Below are positions 31,933 through 41,031 of a stretch of DNA of 64,000 nt, piece after piece (the stretch's first letter is position 1; the number at the start of each line of letters is the position of its first letter). The stretch covers positions 7,130,001 through 7,194,000 of the forward strand of contig NZ_AP023396.1 in assembly GCF_014466955.1 (NCBI RefSeq). Reading direction: 5' to 3'. A program made the position numbers and the translations under genes. The notes below the pieces were generated by a model, which did no database searches, was not told the DNA's origin, and saw only the letters and a list, made by a program, of their open reading frames with translations. Origin of the DNA: Nocardia wallacei (GTDB lineage: Bacteria; Actinomycetota; Actinomycetes; Mycobacteriales; Mycobacteriaceae).

Positions 31933-31952
31933 CGGCACGTTAGTGTCTGATC

Positions 31953-32657
31953 GTGGCGAAGACAGAGTCGTTCCGGGCCTCGCTGGACAAGCAGCCGCAC
32001 GAGGTCGCGTCGATGTTCGACGGGGTCGCGAAGCGGTACGACCTCACCAACACGGTGATCTCCGGTGGCCAGGACCGGTATTGGCGATGGGCGACGCGCC
32101 GGGCGCTGCACCTGCGGCCCGGCGAGCGGGTGCTGGACCTGGCCGCCGGAACCGGCGTGTCCACGCTGGAGTTCTCGAAGTCCGGAGCCTGGTGCGTCGC
32201 CACCGACTTCTCGCAGGGCATGCTCGCGGCGGGCCGTTTCCGGAAGGTGCCCATGGTCGCCGGGGACGCGACCGCGCTGCCGTTCGCCGACGCGGTGTTC
32301 GACGCGGTCACGATCTCCTACGGGCTGCGCAATGTCTCCGATCCGGACGCGGCCCTGCGGGAGATGCTGCGCGTCACCAAACCGGGCGGGCGGCTGGTGG
32401 TCGCGGAGTTCTCCACGCCGGTCTTCGCGCCCTTCCGCACGCTGTACATGGAGTACGTGATGAAGGCGCTGCCGCGAGTGGCGCGTGCGGTCAGCAGCAA
32501 CCCGGACGCCTACGTCTACCTCGCCGAGTCCATCCGGGCGTGGCCGAATCAGCCGCAACTGGCGCTGCGCATCGCCGATGCCGGGTGGTCGGCGGTGAAG
32601 TGGCGCAACCTCACCGGCGGGATCGTCGCGCTGCATCGGGCGTACAACCTCGGGTAG
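31953..32657 (+). CDS. menG: Demethylmenaquinone methyltransferase
   Basis: This 234-residue protein performs the last ring methylation of menaquinone (UbiE/COQ5 family). The family signature [11 protein letters not shown] near residue 30 and the SAM motif DLAAGTG (62-68) are present, and [20 protein letters not shown] follows. The GTG start lies 6 nt after TAGTGT (31941-31946), suggesting a leaderless transcript separate from erm. It corresponds to Rv0558. Confidence 0.94.
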   Translation: MAKTESFRASLDKQPHEVASMFDGVAKRYDLTNTVISGGQDRYWRWATRRALHLRPGERVLDLAAGTGVSTLEFSKSGAWCVATDFSQGMLAAGRFRKVPMVAGDATALPFADAVFDAVTISYGLRNVSDPDAALREMLRVTKPGGRLVVAEFSTPVFAPFRTLYMEYVMKALPRVARAVSSNPDAYVYLAESIRAWPNQPQLALRIADAGWSAVKWRNLTGGIVALHRAYNLG

Positions 32658-32836
32658 GGCCTCGGTCGTGATACTGCTCACGTCACTTCGGGCACGGCTC
32701 GGATCATCCCGGAAACCACGCTCGACCAGGGGCTGAGCCGATCTCACAGCGACTGCCGGGACGAGTGAGAACTTTCGCAACGTCCCGATAACGTCCGGTA
32801 AATCCGGCGCAATCCCGGCTGCGCATCATCGGACTC

Positions 32837-35800
32837 ATGTCGGATGCAGCCGCGGGCAACCCGAGCACGACGAGAACGGCGTGCTCGTATTGCGGCGTGG
32901 GCTGCGGCATCGTCGTCGAGACCCGCGCCGACGAGCACGGTGTACCGGTCATCGCGAAGGTGCAGGGCGACAAACTGCATCCGGTCAACGCCGGGCGCCT
33001 GTGCACGAAGGGCGCCACCCACGCCGAGCTGATGCGGGCGCCGGGCCGCATGACCACCGCCCATCGCCGGCCCGAGCGCGGGCAGTCGCCGACGCCGGTC
33101 CCGGTCGACGACGCCGTCCGCGAAGCCGCCGCCCGCCTGCGGGCGATCCTGGACGAGCACGGGCCGGACGCCATCGCGCTCTACGTCTCGGGGCAGATGT
33201 CGATGGAGGCGCAGTACCTGGCGAACAAGCTGGCCAAGGGCCATCTCCGTACCCTGCACATCGAGGCCAACTCGCGGCTGTGCATGGCCGGTGCGGGTAC
33301 CGGCTACAAACAGTCGCTCGGCGCGGACGGGCCGCCCGGGTCCTACGACGACATCGACCACGCCGACCTGTTCTTCGTGATCGGCGCCAATATGGCCGAC
33401 TGCCATCCGATCCTGTACCTGCGCATGGCCGATCGCCGCAAGGCGGGCGCGAAGCTGATCGTGGTCGATCCCCGGCGCACCGAAACCGCCGCGCACGCCG
33501 ACCTTTTCCTGCAGATCGCGCCCGGCACCGACCTGGCGCTGCTGAACGGGCTGCTGCACCTGCTGGTCGACAACGGCGACATCGACACGGATTTCATCGC
33601 CGAGCACACCGAGGGCTGGGAGTCGATGCCGGAGTTCCTGGCCGACTATCCCCCGGCCCGGGTCGCGGAGATCACGGGCCTGGCCGAGGACGACATCCGC
33701 ACGGCCGCACGGTGGATCGGCGCGGCGGGCGAATGGATGTCGCTGTGGACGATGGGCCTCAACCAGTCCACGCACGGCACCTGGAACACCAACGCGCTGT
33801 GCAACCTGCACCTGGCCACCGGCGCCATCTGCCGCCCGGGCAGCGGCCCGTTCTCGCTGACCGGCCAGCCGAATGCCATGGGCGGCAGGGAAATGGGGTA
33901 CATGGGCCCGGGGCTGCCCGGCCAGCGCAGCGTGCTGTCGGCGGCCGACCGGAGCTTCGTCGAGACGGCGTGGGGGCTCGCGCCGGGCACGCTGCGCGCC
34001 GAGTCCGGGCCGGGAACCATCGAGATGTTCCGCGGTCTCGCCGAGGGGCGGATCAAGGCGTGCTGGATCGTGTGCAGCAATCCCGTCGCGTCGGTGGCGA
34101 ATCGCAAGACCGTCATCGCCGGGCTGGAAGCGGCGGAACTGGTGATCGCGCAGGACGTCTACACCGAGACCGCCACCAACGCCTACGCCGACATCCTGCT
34201 GCCCGCGACGCTGTGGGCGGAATCCGAAGCGACGATGGTGAATTCGGAGCGCACCGTCACGCTGCTGCGGCGCTCGATCGACCCGCCCGGCGACGCCCGC
34301 CCGGACTGGCTGCTGATCGCCCAGGTGGCGACGGCGATGGGTTTCCCGGGCTTCGAGTACGGCTCGAGCGCCGAGGTCTTCGACGAGATTCGCCGATTCG
34401 CCAATCCCGCAACGGGTTACGACCTGTCCGGGATCGACTACGACCTGTTGCGCGACGGACCGGCGCAGTGGCCGTGCCCCGACCCGGCCCGCCGCCGCAA
34501 CCCGATCCGCTACCTCAACGACGGTGTCACCCAGGACTTGTACACCGACGAGTCGGGGCATCGGCCGCGGCTGGCCTTCGCCACACCGAGCCGCCGGGCG
34601 GTGTTCTGGGCGCGCCCGCACCTGCCGCCGGACGAGCTGCCCGACGACGACTTCCCGTTCGTGCTCAACACCGGCCGTCTGCCGCATCAGTGGCACACCA
34701 TGACCAAGACGGGCCGGGTCGAGAAGTTGAACCGGCTCAACGGCGAACCGTTCGTCGAGATGCATCCCGGCGACGCCGAGCGGCTCGGCATCGTGGCCGG
34801 TGACCAGGTCGAGATCGCCTCGCGGCGGGGGCGGGCCGTGCTGCCGGCACGGATCAGCGACCGGGTGCGGCCGGGCGACTGCTTCGCGCCGTTCCACTGG
34901 AACGACGAGCAGGGCGAATACCTGACCATCAACGCGGTCACCAACGACGCGGTCGACGCCGAGTCGCTCCAGCCGGAGTTCAAGGCCTGCGCGGTCGCGC
35001 TGCGCAAGGTGGCCGCCATGCCGGAGCCCGCCACGGGGCAGCCCGCGCTGCCCGCCGCCAACGGCACCCATCCGCTGGCCGCGATGCTCGGCCTGGACAC
35101 CGCGACGCCGCCCACGCTCACCGAGACCGAGCGCATCTATCTCGGCGGCTATCTGGCCGCGCTGCAATCGCTTCCGGTGCAGGGGCAGCCGGTGCTGCCG
35201 GAGGCGGCGCCGCTGTCGCCGCGCAGCCGCCTGTGGATCGACGGGCTGCTCGCCGGAATGTACTCGCGCGCCTCGGAGGTTCCCGACCGGGCGCCCGCGG
35301 GCCGCGCGGTGACGGTGCTCTGGGCCTCGCAGACCGGGACGGCCGAGGAACTGGCCGCGGCCGCCGCCGCCCGGCTGGCCGACTCGGGGTACCTCCCCCG
35401 ACTGCTCGACATGGATTCCTGCGAGCTGACCGACCTGACCGGCGACGCGCTCGTGATCACCAGCACCTTCGGCGACGGCGGGCCACCGGACAACGGCGCG
35501 GACTTCTGGGAACGGTTGCGCGACAGCGCGATCCGGTGCCCGGGGCTGCGCTTCGCGGTCTTCGCCCTCGGCGACTCCTCCTACGACGACTTCTGCGGGC
35601 ACGGCCGCAGGCTGGACCGGATACTGGGTGAGCGCGGCGGCACGCGGCTACTGCCGCGAGTGGACAGCGAACCCGATCACGAGGAGTTGTCGGCGCGCTG
35701 GCTCGACGACGTGCTGGCAGCGCTCGACGGCTCCGGACCCGGTGCGCCGGAAGCGGATTCGCAGCCCGGCCCGGCACCGCGGCGCGGGTCGACCATGGTG

Positions 35801-36949
35801 CTGTCGCGCCCGGCGGCCCCGCCCGCCACCCGCCGGTCCGCGCCGCTGTTCACCCGCAACGCCCCGCTGCACGCGCCACTGGTGCGCAACACCCTGCTGT
35901 CGCGACCGGGCGCCGGAAAAGAGGTGCGGCAGTTCGGTTTCGACCTGCGCGGGTTCGAGGCGACCTACGAGGTCGGCGATTCGCTCGGGGTGTGGCCCAC
36001 CAACGGCGAGGAGCTGGTGGCCGAATGGCTCGCGGCGACCGGACTGGACGGACAGCGCGGCGTCGAACTCGACGCCCGGGACGTGCCGCTGGCACAGGCG
36101 CTGCGCACGCACTACGACATCACGAAGGTCAGCCGCGATCTGCTGACCTTCCTCGCCGAGCACAACCCGGATCCGCGGCTGGCCAAGCTGCTGCGCCGCG
36201 ACAACCGCAACGAGCTGGAGCGTTACCTGTGGGATCGGCAGGCGGTCGACGTGCTGCGCGATTTTCCGGTCCGAGCCGATCTGATCGAATGGCTCGGGGC
36301 GCTGAAAAAGCTGCAACCGCGCCAGTATTCGATCTCCTCCAGCCCGCTGGTGAACCCGCACGAGGTGCAGCTGACCGTCGGCGTGGTGCGTTACGGCGAG
36401 CGCGGCGGGGTGTGCTCGACCTTCCTCGCCGACCGCTGCGAGGATGCCACCGTACCGGTGTTCCTGCAGCGCGCACCGCATTTCCGGCCGCCGCTGGACC
36501 CGAACGCGCCGATGATCATGGTCGGGCCCGGGACCGGGATCGCGCCGTTCCGGGGGTTCCTGCACGAACGCCGCGCGCTCGGCTGCCGGGGCCGCAACTG
36601 GCTGTTCTTCGGCGATCAGCACGCCGCGGACAACTTCTACTATCGCGACGAACTGGAGGACATGTTCCGCACCGGTTTCCTCACCCGCCTGGACCTGGCC
36701 TTCTCCCGCGATCAGCGGGAGCGGATCTACGTGCAGCACAGGATGATCGAGCACGGTGCGGAACTGTGGGCCTGGCTGCTGGACAACGGGCATCTCTACG
36801 TGTGCGGCGACGCCGGGCGGATGGCCCGCGACGTCGACGACGCACTGCTGACCATCGCGCAGGTGCACGGCAAGCTCGACGCCGACGGGGCGCTGGCCTT
36901 CAAGAAGCAGCTCGTCGCCGAGAAGCGCTACGTGCGCGACGTGTATTGA
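32837..36949 (+). CDS. Fused assimilatory nitrate reductase and NADPH-flavoprotein reductase
   Basis: This 1370-residue protein joins a molybdopterin nitrate reductase to its electron donor. The N-terminal 4Fe-4S cluster cysteines are at 16, 19, 23 and 56. The molybdopterin domains follow, with candidate Mo-ligand Cys149 in NSRLCMAGAGTGYKQ, then the dinucleotide-binding domain to about residue 740. From about 824 a flavodoxin domain (WASQTGTAEE) begins, then a CysJ-like FAD domain with RQYSISSSP and an NADPH domain with GPGTGIAPFRG. It should pass electrons from NADPH through FAD and FMN to nitrate. No nitrite reductase or nitrate transporter gene is adjacent. Confidence 0.9.
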   Translation: MSDAAAGNPSTTRTACSYCGVGCGIVVETRADEHGVPVIAKVQGDKLHPVNAGRLCTKGATHAELMRAPGRMTTAHRRPERGQSPTPVPVDDAVREAAARLRAILDEHGPDAIALYVSGQMSMEAQYLANKLAKGHLRTLHIEANSRLCMAGAGTGYKQSLGADGPPGSYDDIDHADLFFVIGANMADCHPILYLRMADRRKAGAKLIVVDPRRTETAAHADLFLQIAPGTDLALLNGLLHLLVDNGDIDTDFIAEHTEGWESMPEFLADYPPARVAEITGLAEDDIRTAARWIGAAGEWMSLWTMGLNQSTHGTWNTNALCNLHLATGAICRPGSGPFSLTGQPNAMGGREMGYMGPGLPGQRSVLSAADRSFVETAWGLAPGTLRAESGPGTIEMFRGLAEGRIKACWIVCSNPVASVANRKTVIAGLEAAELVIAQDVYTETATNAYADILLPATLWAESEATMVNSERTVTLLRRSIDPPGDARPDWLLIAQVATAMGFPGFEYGSSAEVFDEIRRFANPATGYDLSGIDYDLLRDGPAQWPCPDPARRRNPIRYLNDGVTQDLYTDESGHRPRLAFATPSRRAVFWARPHLPPDELPDDDFPFVLNTGRLPHQWHTMTKTGRVEKLNRLNGEPFVEMHPGDAERLGIVAGDQVEIASRRGRAVLPARISDRVRPGDCFAPFHWNDEQGEYLTINAVTNDAVDAESLQPEFKACAVALRKVAAMPEPATGQPALPAANGTHPLAAMLGLDTATPPTLTETERIYLGGYLAALQSLPVQGQPVLPEAAPLSPRSRLWIDGLLAGMYSRASEVPDRAPAGRAVTVLWASQTGTAEELAAAAAARLADSGYLPRLLDMDSCELTDLTGDALVITSTFGDGGPPDNGADFWERLRDSAIRCPGLRFAVFALGDSSYDDFCGHGRRLDRILGERGGTRLLPRVDSEPDHEELSARWLDDVLAALDGSGPGAPEADSQPGPAPRRGSTMVLSRPAAPPATRRSAPLFTRNAPLHAPLVRNTLLSRPGAGKEVRQFGFDLRGFEATYEVGDSLGVWPTNGEELVAEWLAATGLDGQRGVELDARDVPLAQALRTHYDITKVSRDLLTFLAEHNPDPRLAKLLRRDNRNELERYLWDRQAVDVLRDFPVRADLIEWLGALKKLQPRQYSISSSPLVNPHEVQLTVGVVRYGERGGVCSTFLADRCEDATVPVFLQRAPHFRPPLDPNAPMIMVGPGTGIAPFRGFLHERRALGCRGRNWLFFGDQHAADNFYYRDELEDMFRTGFLTRLDLAFSRDQRERIYVQHRMIEHGAELWAWLLDNGHLYVCGDAGRMARDVDDALLTIAQVHGKLDADGALAFKKQLVAEKRYVRDVY

Positions 36950-36962
36950 GCGCCGCGCCGGG

Positions 36963-36993
36963 ACACCGGCCGGGGTATCGGGCCGGCCGGTGT
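36963..36993 (+). terminator. Hairpin terminator after the nitrate reductase
   Basis: A perfect 11-bp stem (36963-36973 with 36983-36993) with a 9-nt loop begins 13 nt after the stop codon. No T-run follows, which is common for actinobacterial terminators. Confidence 0.6.
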
Positions 36994-37030
36994 GACCCGC
37001 GATACCGTGGCGGGGGAGGAATCGCCTGCC

Positions 37031-37212
37031 GGGGCGGGTGAGCACGCCGTCGCACGGCAGGAGGGTCGAGGCGGCAGGCGAGCACGCCCGTCACACGACA
37101 GCGGGTCAAGGCGACGAGTGAGCACGCCCGTCACACGACAACGGATCCAGACGGCGGGCGAGCACCCCCATCACACGACAGCGGATTCAGGTGATGGGTG
37201 AGCACGCCGTCA
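37031..37212. repeat. Tandem-repeat array, 40-bp unit
   Basis: The element AGCACGCCCGTCACACGACA and its flanks repeat with an exact 40-bp period; AGCAC begins at 37041, 37081, 37121, 37161 and 37201. Outer copies are less well conserved than the middle two. The last copy runs into the 3' end of the convergent aldo/keto reductase gene. There are no spacers. Confidence 0.9.
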
Positions 37213-38244
37213 TAGGGCGGGCGGGTTGAGGCGGGCGAAATCGGGCAGGCGGTAGTACGGGTAGTAGGGGTAGGGCGGGGTTACGGCGCTCGCCTTGTCC
37301 AAGCGGGCGATCTGGTCCGCGGTCAGCTGCCAGCCGACCGCGCCGAGGTTCTGACGCAGTTGCTCCTCGTTGCGGGCGCCGACGATGACCGTGGCGACGG
37401 TGGGGCGCGTCAGCAGCCAGTTCAGGGCGATCTGCGGGATGGTGCGGCCGGTCTCCGCGGCGATCTCGTCGAGGGCGTCGACCACGTCGTAGAGCAGATC
37501 GTCGGGCACGGGCGGGCCCGCCTCGGCGGTCTTGTGCAGCCGGCTGCCCTCCGGAAGCGGTTGCCCGCGACGGATTTTCCCGGTGAGCCGCCCCCAGCCC
37601 AGCGGACTCCACACCACCGCGCCCACGCCCTGGTCGCGGCCCAGCGGCAGCAGCTCCCACTCGTAGTCGCGGCCCACCAGCGAGTAGTACACCTGGTGGG
37701 CGACATAGCGCGGCAGACCGTAGCGGTCCGCCGCCGCCAGGGATTTCATCAACTGCCAGCCCGCGAAGTTCGACGCCCCGACATAGCGGATCTTGCCCGC
37801 CCGGACCAGGTCGTCCAGCGCGGCGAGCACCTCCTCGACCGGCGTACCGGCATCGAAGGCATGCAGCTGGAACAGATCGATGTAGTCGGTGCCCAGCCGT
37901 CGCAGCGCGGCCTCGACCGCGCCGATCAGCCGGGAGCGGCCCGAACCGGCCTCGGCCGGGCCGGGACCGGTGGGCAGGGATGCCTTGGTGGACAACAGGA
38001 CTCGGTCGCGGCGGCCCGCGATCGCCGCGCCGAGCACCTCCTCCGACGCCCCGTCGGAGTAGACGTCCGCCGTGTCGAACATGGTCACACCGGCCTCGAC
38101 GGCGATGTCGACGAGCCTGCGGGCCTGTCGCGCGTCGGTGTCACCCCAGGCCGCGAACAGTTCGCCGCGCCCGCCGAACGTGCCCGCGCCGAAGCTCAGC
38201 GCGGGTACCAGCAGACCCGAATTTCCCAGCCGCCGATACTCCAT
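37210..38244 (-). CDS. Aldo/keto reductase
   Basis: This 344-residue NADP-dependent oxidoreductase has the aldo/keto reductase barrel. The catalytic tetrad is readable as Asp and Tyr in FDTADVYSDGASEE, Lys in LLSTKAS and His in DLFQLHAFD. The ATG at 38242-38244 has AAGGAG 5 nt upstream; a GTG 6 nt earlier sits too close to that site. It is divergent from a TetR gene and shares its control region. The substrate is unknown. Confidence 0.92.
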   Translation of the reverse strand: MEYRRLGNSGLLVPALSFGAGTFGGRGELFAAWGDTDARQARRLVDIAVEAGVTMFDTADVYSDGASEEVLGAAIAGRRDRVLLSTKASLPTGPGPAEAGSGRSRLIGAVEAALRRLGTDYIDLFQLHAFDAGTPVEEVLAALDDLVRAGKIRYVGASNFAGWQLMKSLAAADRYGLPRYVAHQVYYSLVGRDYEWELLPLGRDQGVGAVVWSPLGWGRLTGKIRRGQPLPEGSRLHKTAEAGPPVPDDLLYDVVDALDEIAAETGRTIPQIALNWLLTRPTVATVIVGARNEEQLRQNLGAVGWQLTADQIARLDKASAVTPPYPYYPYYRLPDFARLNPPAL

Positions 38245-38265
38245 GACCACTCCTTAAAGGAACTT

Positions 38266-38317
38266 CAGTTTCATTAACGTCGTCGACAGTACACTGCTTT
38301 CAGACCTAATGGAACTG
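38266..38317. promoter_or_regulatory. Inverted repeat between aldo/keto reductase and TetR genes
   Basis: CAGTTTCATTA (38266-38276) and TAATGGAACTG (38307-38317) are inverted copies with 10 of 11 matches, 30 bp apart. They lie in the 83-bp gap between the divergent genes and are candidate binding sites for the TetR protein. Confidence 0.5.
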
Positions 38318-38327
38318 GAGAACCGTT

Positions 38328-38945
38328 ATGACTCAGGACACCGCGAATCCGGGGTACGTCCGCCCGGGCGGTCGTACCGCCCGCGTCCGCGCGGCCGTCC
38401 TGCGCGCGGCCGGCGACCTGCTGACCGAGCGCGGCTTCGCGGGGCTGGACCTCACCGAGGTGGCCGCCCGCGCCGACGTCGGCAAGACCACCGTCTACCG
38501 GCGCTGGCGCACCCCCGTCGGCGTGGTCGCCGACCTGCTGTCGGAGATGGCGGAAACCTCACTCCCCCATGCCGATACCGGGTCGCTGCGCGGCGATCTC
38601 CTCGCCAACGCCCGCCTGGTGGCGCGGACCCTCACCGACCCGCGCCAGGGGCCGCTGTTCAAAGCCCTTGCCGCCGCGGCGACTTGCGATGTCGCCACCG
38701 CCGCCGCCCTGCACGCGTTCTACGACGCCCGCCTCACCGAATGGTCCCCGTGCGTCGAGGCAGCCGTGGCCCGCGGCGAACTGCCCGCCGGAACCGACTC
38801 TCGCGCAGTCCTTTCCGCCGTCTCCGCCCCGCTCTACTACCGCCTGCTGGCCAGCGGCGACCCCATCGACGACCATGTCGTCACGACCGCCGCCGACGCC
38901 GCGGCCCTCGCCGCCCGCGCCGGATTGTTCACCGGCACAGCCTGA
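38328..38945 (+). CDS. TetR family transcriptional regulator
   Basis: This 205-residue protein has the TetR helix-turn-helix at about residues 20-65 (AAGDLLTERGFAGLDLTEVA, then ADVGKTTVYRRW). The C-terminal half fits the TetR_C ligand-binding type. It is divergent from the aldo/keto reductase and most likely represses it and itself. The ligand is unknown. Confidence 0.92.
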   Translation: MTQDTANPGYVRPGGRTARVRAAVLRAAGDLLTERGFAGLDLTEVAARADVGKTTVYRRWRTPVGVVADLLSEMAETSLPHADTGSLRGDLLANARLVARTLTDPRQGPLFKALAAAATCDVATAAALHAFYDARLTEWSPCVEAAVARGELPAGTDSRAVLSAVSAPLYYRLLASGDPIDDHVVTTAADAAALAARAGLFTGTA

Positions 38946-38951
38946 TCGCGC

Positions 38952-39356
38952 TCATCGGTCCAGGTCGATGCGTACCGTGAGGAGGTCGGTGCCGAGCATG
39001 CGGACGTTCCAGCTGTTGAATCTCGGGAGCCGACGCAGCCGCGCTCGGGCGTCGTCCGCGGGGAGCAGGTACGCCGTGCCGTGGTGCCAGCGGGACCGGT
39101 GCCGCAGGCGCACACGGGGATTCGCCTCGATATTGCGAACGTAGTCTGAGGCCAGGCCATGATTGCTGACCAGCCAGAACGAGCCGTCGACCAATCGGCC
39201 GCCGACGGGCGTGCGACGTGGCACACCGCTGCGGCGGCCGGTAGTCTCCAGCAGCGCCTGGCCGGGCAGGTGGCCGACCAGGCGGCGCATCAGCGGATTG
39301 GCGATGTGGCGGTGGTACCAGCCGACCCGGCGCCGCTTCGTCACTGTCGAATTCAT
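38952..39356 (-). CDS. Deazaflavin (F420)-dependent nitroreductase-like oxidoreductase
   Basis: This 134-residue protein matches the F420/FMN split-barrel family that includes Ddn. The segment LLETTGRRSGVPRRTPVGG and the ending MLGTDLLTVRIDLDR are typical. I chose the ATG at 39354-39356, which has GAGGTG upstream, over an extension of 12 residues. It is divergent from a TetR gene. Some family members reduce quinones or nitro compounds; the role here is open. Confidence 0.87.
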   Translation of the reverse strand: MNSTVTKRRRVGWYHRHIANPLMRRLVGHLPGQALLETTGRRSGVPRRTPVGGRLVDGSFWLVSNHGLASDYVRNIEANPRVRLRHRSRWHHGTAYLLPADDARARLRRLPRFNSWNVRMLGTDLLTVRIDLDR

Positions 39357-39365
39357 GGTCACACC

Positions 39366-39406
39366 TCTTATGGGTACCAGCAGTCTCGACAATTCTTATG
39401 GGTACC
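39366..39406. promoter_or_regulatory. Paired direct repeats between divergent oxidoreductase and TetR genes
   Basis: TCTTATGGGTACC occurs twice, at 39366-39378 and 39394-39406, identical and 28 bp apart. Each copy contains the palindrome GGTACC. They fill most of the 80-bp gap between the two starts and are likely operators for the TetR protein. A TAGTCT hexamer (39425-39430) sits 6 nt before the TetR ATG. Confidence 0.6.
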
Positions 39407-39436
39407 GCTGGTTCCGTCAAGCGCTAGTCTGGGCCG

Positions 39437-40015
39437 ATGCCGAGTTCTCCAGTCCGCGCGCACACCGGACGCCGCCGCAACAGCGCCGCGCGGCAGGCCA
39501 TCCTGACCGCGGCGACCGACCTGCTGGCCCGCCCCGGCGGCACGGCGGTGACGACCGCCGAGATCGCGGCCGCGGCCGGAGTCAGCAAGCAGACGATCTA
39601 TCGGTGGTGGCCGTCCAAGGGCGCGGTGCTGCTGGAGGCGATGACGGAGTGGGCGCGCAGCAGCGCTCCGGACCGCGACACGGGCACGCTGCGCACGGAT
39701 CTGACGGCCTTCCTGACCGCCACCTTCACCGCGGCGGCCGTCCAGCCCGCCGCGGCCTTGCTGCGAGCCGTGCTCGCCGAGGCCCAAACCGATCCGGCGA
39801 CAACGACTCTGCTCGCGGAGTTCGCGCGCGACCGCCGCGCTGTCCTGCACCGCATCCTCGACCGCGCCCGAGTTCGCGGCGAACTCGATGCCGAAGCCGA
39901 CCTGGAACTACTCGTCGATCAGGCCTACGGCGTGCTGTGGTACCGCTTGGCCGTGGCGCGGACGCCACTCACCGCGGAAGTCGCCGCGCGGCTGGCGGAT
40001 TCGCTCGCCGGGTAG
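39437..40015 (+). CDS. TetR family transcriptional regulator
   Basis: This 192-residue protein has a TetR DNA-binding domain at about residues 15-60 (with AAGVSKQTIYRWWPSKGAV) and a C-terminal domain of the TetR_C_11-like type. It is divergent from the F420-type oxidoreductase, and identical 13-bp repeats lie between them. The placement of its -10 hexamer predicts a leaderless mRNA. Confidence 0.92.
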   Translation: MPSSPVRAHTGRRRNSAARQAILTAATDLLARPGGTAVTTAEIAAAAGVSKQTIYRWWPSKGAVLLEAMTEWARSSAPDRDTGTLRTDLTAFLTATFTAAAVQPAAALLRAVLAEAQTDPATTTLLAEFARDRRAVLHRILDRARVRGELDAEADLELLVDQAYGVLWYRLAVARTPLTAEVAARLADSLAG

Positions 40016-40028
40016 CCGACACGTGGGC

Positions 40029-40613
40029 TCAGGCGGCCGACCACGCCGGGTCGCGGCCGGTGCGGCCCAGCACGCGATCCCACAGGGGCGCTTCGTCGGG
40101 GACCGGGACCGTCGGGCCGAACAGGCCGGGGACGCCCTCGGGCGGGGTGTGCTCCAGCATTTCCATCAGGACTGTCAGGTCCTTCTCGGCGGGCTGGTAC
40201 GGCTGACCGGTGGCGCAGGCGAGATCCCAGCCGTGGATGACCAGTTCGTCGAGCGCGACCACGGCCATCTCGGCGGCGGGCGCGACGACCCCGCCCGCCT
40301 CGGTCTCGCCGTCCCAGGCCGCCGGTTCGCGCCAGGCCGCCACCAGCGCGTGCAGCTGGTCCGGGATGCGCGTGCGCCAATCGTCCGCCAGTGGCGCGCC
40401 GGGGCCGCCCGCCGGCGGGACCGAACGGCCGACCGCCTCCTTGGTCGCCGCCTGCCGGAACGCCTCGGTGAGACCCACCACATGCACCAGCAGTTCGCGC
40501 ACGCTGGTATCGGTGCACGGCGTGTGCAGGTGCAGGTGATCGTCGGTGATACCGGCGACCACCGCCGCCAACCTCGTCGCCGCCGATTCCATATCGAACG
40601 CCGGTTCGGTCAT
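40029..40613 (-). CDS. TIGR03086-type DinB-like protein (mycothiol-dependent maleylpyruvate isomerase family)
   Basis: This 194-residue protein has the four-helix DinB/MDMPI fold of the TIGR03086 group. Candidate metal-binding histidines appear in LLVHVVGLTEAF and ALDELVIHGWDLACATG. The ATG has GGAG 6 nt upstream. Relatives bind a divalent metal and some use mycothiol. The enzymatic role is not known. Confidence 0.85.
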   Translation of the reverse strand: MTEPAFDMESAATRLAAVVAGITDDHLHLHTPCTDTSVRELLVHVVGLTEAFRQAATKEAVGRSVPPAGGPGAPLADDWRTRIPDQLHALVAAWREPAAWDGETEAGGVVAPAAEMAVVALDELVIHGWDLACATGQPYQPAEKDLTVLMEMLEHTPPEGVPGLFGPTVPVPDEAPLWDRVLGRTGRDPAWSAA

Positions 40614-40803
40614 GGTCGCTCCTTCCAGGGCATGACGCGCCGCATCTCGGGCATACGTGGATTGAGACGGGACGGGCCTTGCGAACTCATCGCGGGCGAA
40701 ACGGAGTGGCGGAGAGGTTGCCAGCCGGACTCGGGCGGCGCATTCTCGATGGTGCCCGGTCACCCGGCCGGCGAATCGGCCCACTCGCGGAAAGGAGCAA
40801 CCG

Positions 40804-41028
40804 ATGACCGATCGAACCCTCGATACCGGCGCCATCGACGCAGTTCCGGAAGCCGATTTCATGGAGCAGACCGTCCCGGCGTACCCGGAGGACGACGACA
40901 CCGACACCGAGGTCCCCGTCGGCGCCACCGAGCGTGAGGCCACCGAGGCCGACCTGCTCGAACAGTCCATCCCGGTACCCCTCGACGACGATTACGAGGA
41001 CGAGGGCGACGCCGAGAGCGAGTACTGA
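40804..41028 (+). CDS. Small acidic protein with a duplicated motif
   Basis: This 74-residue protein has roughly 30 percent Asp and Glu. It contains two copies of one motif: EADFMEQTVP (residues 16-25) and EADLLEQSIP (48-57), each followed by an acidic run. A good ribosome site (AAGGAG) lies 6 nt before the ATG, which supports real translation. I do not recognise the family. It is preceded by 190 nt without other features and runs toward menD. Confidence 0.75.
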   Translation: MTDRTLDTGAIDAVPEADFMEQTVPAYPEDDDTDTEVPVGATEREATEADLLEQSIPVPLDDDYEDEGDAESEY

Positions 41029-41031
41029 GCC

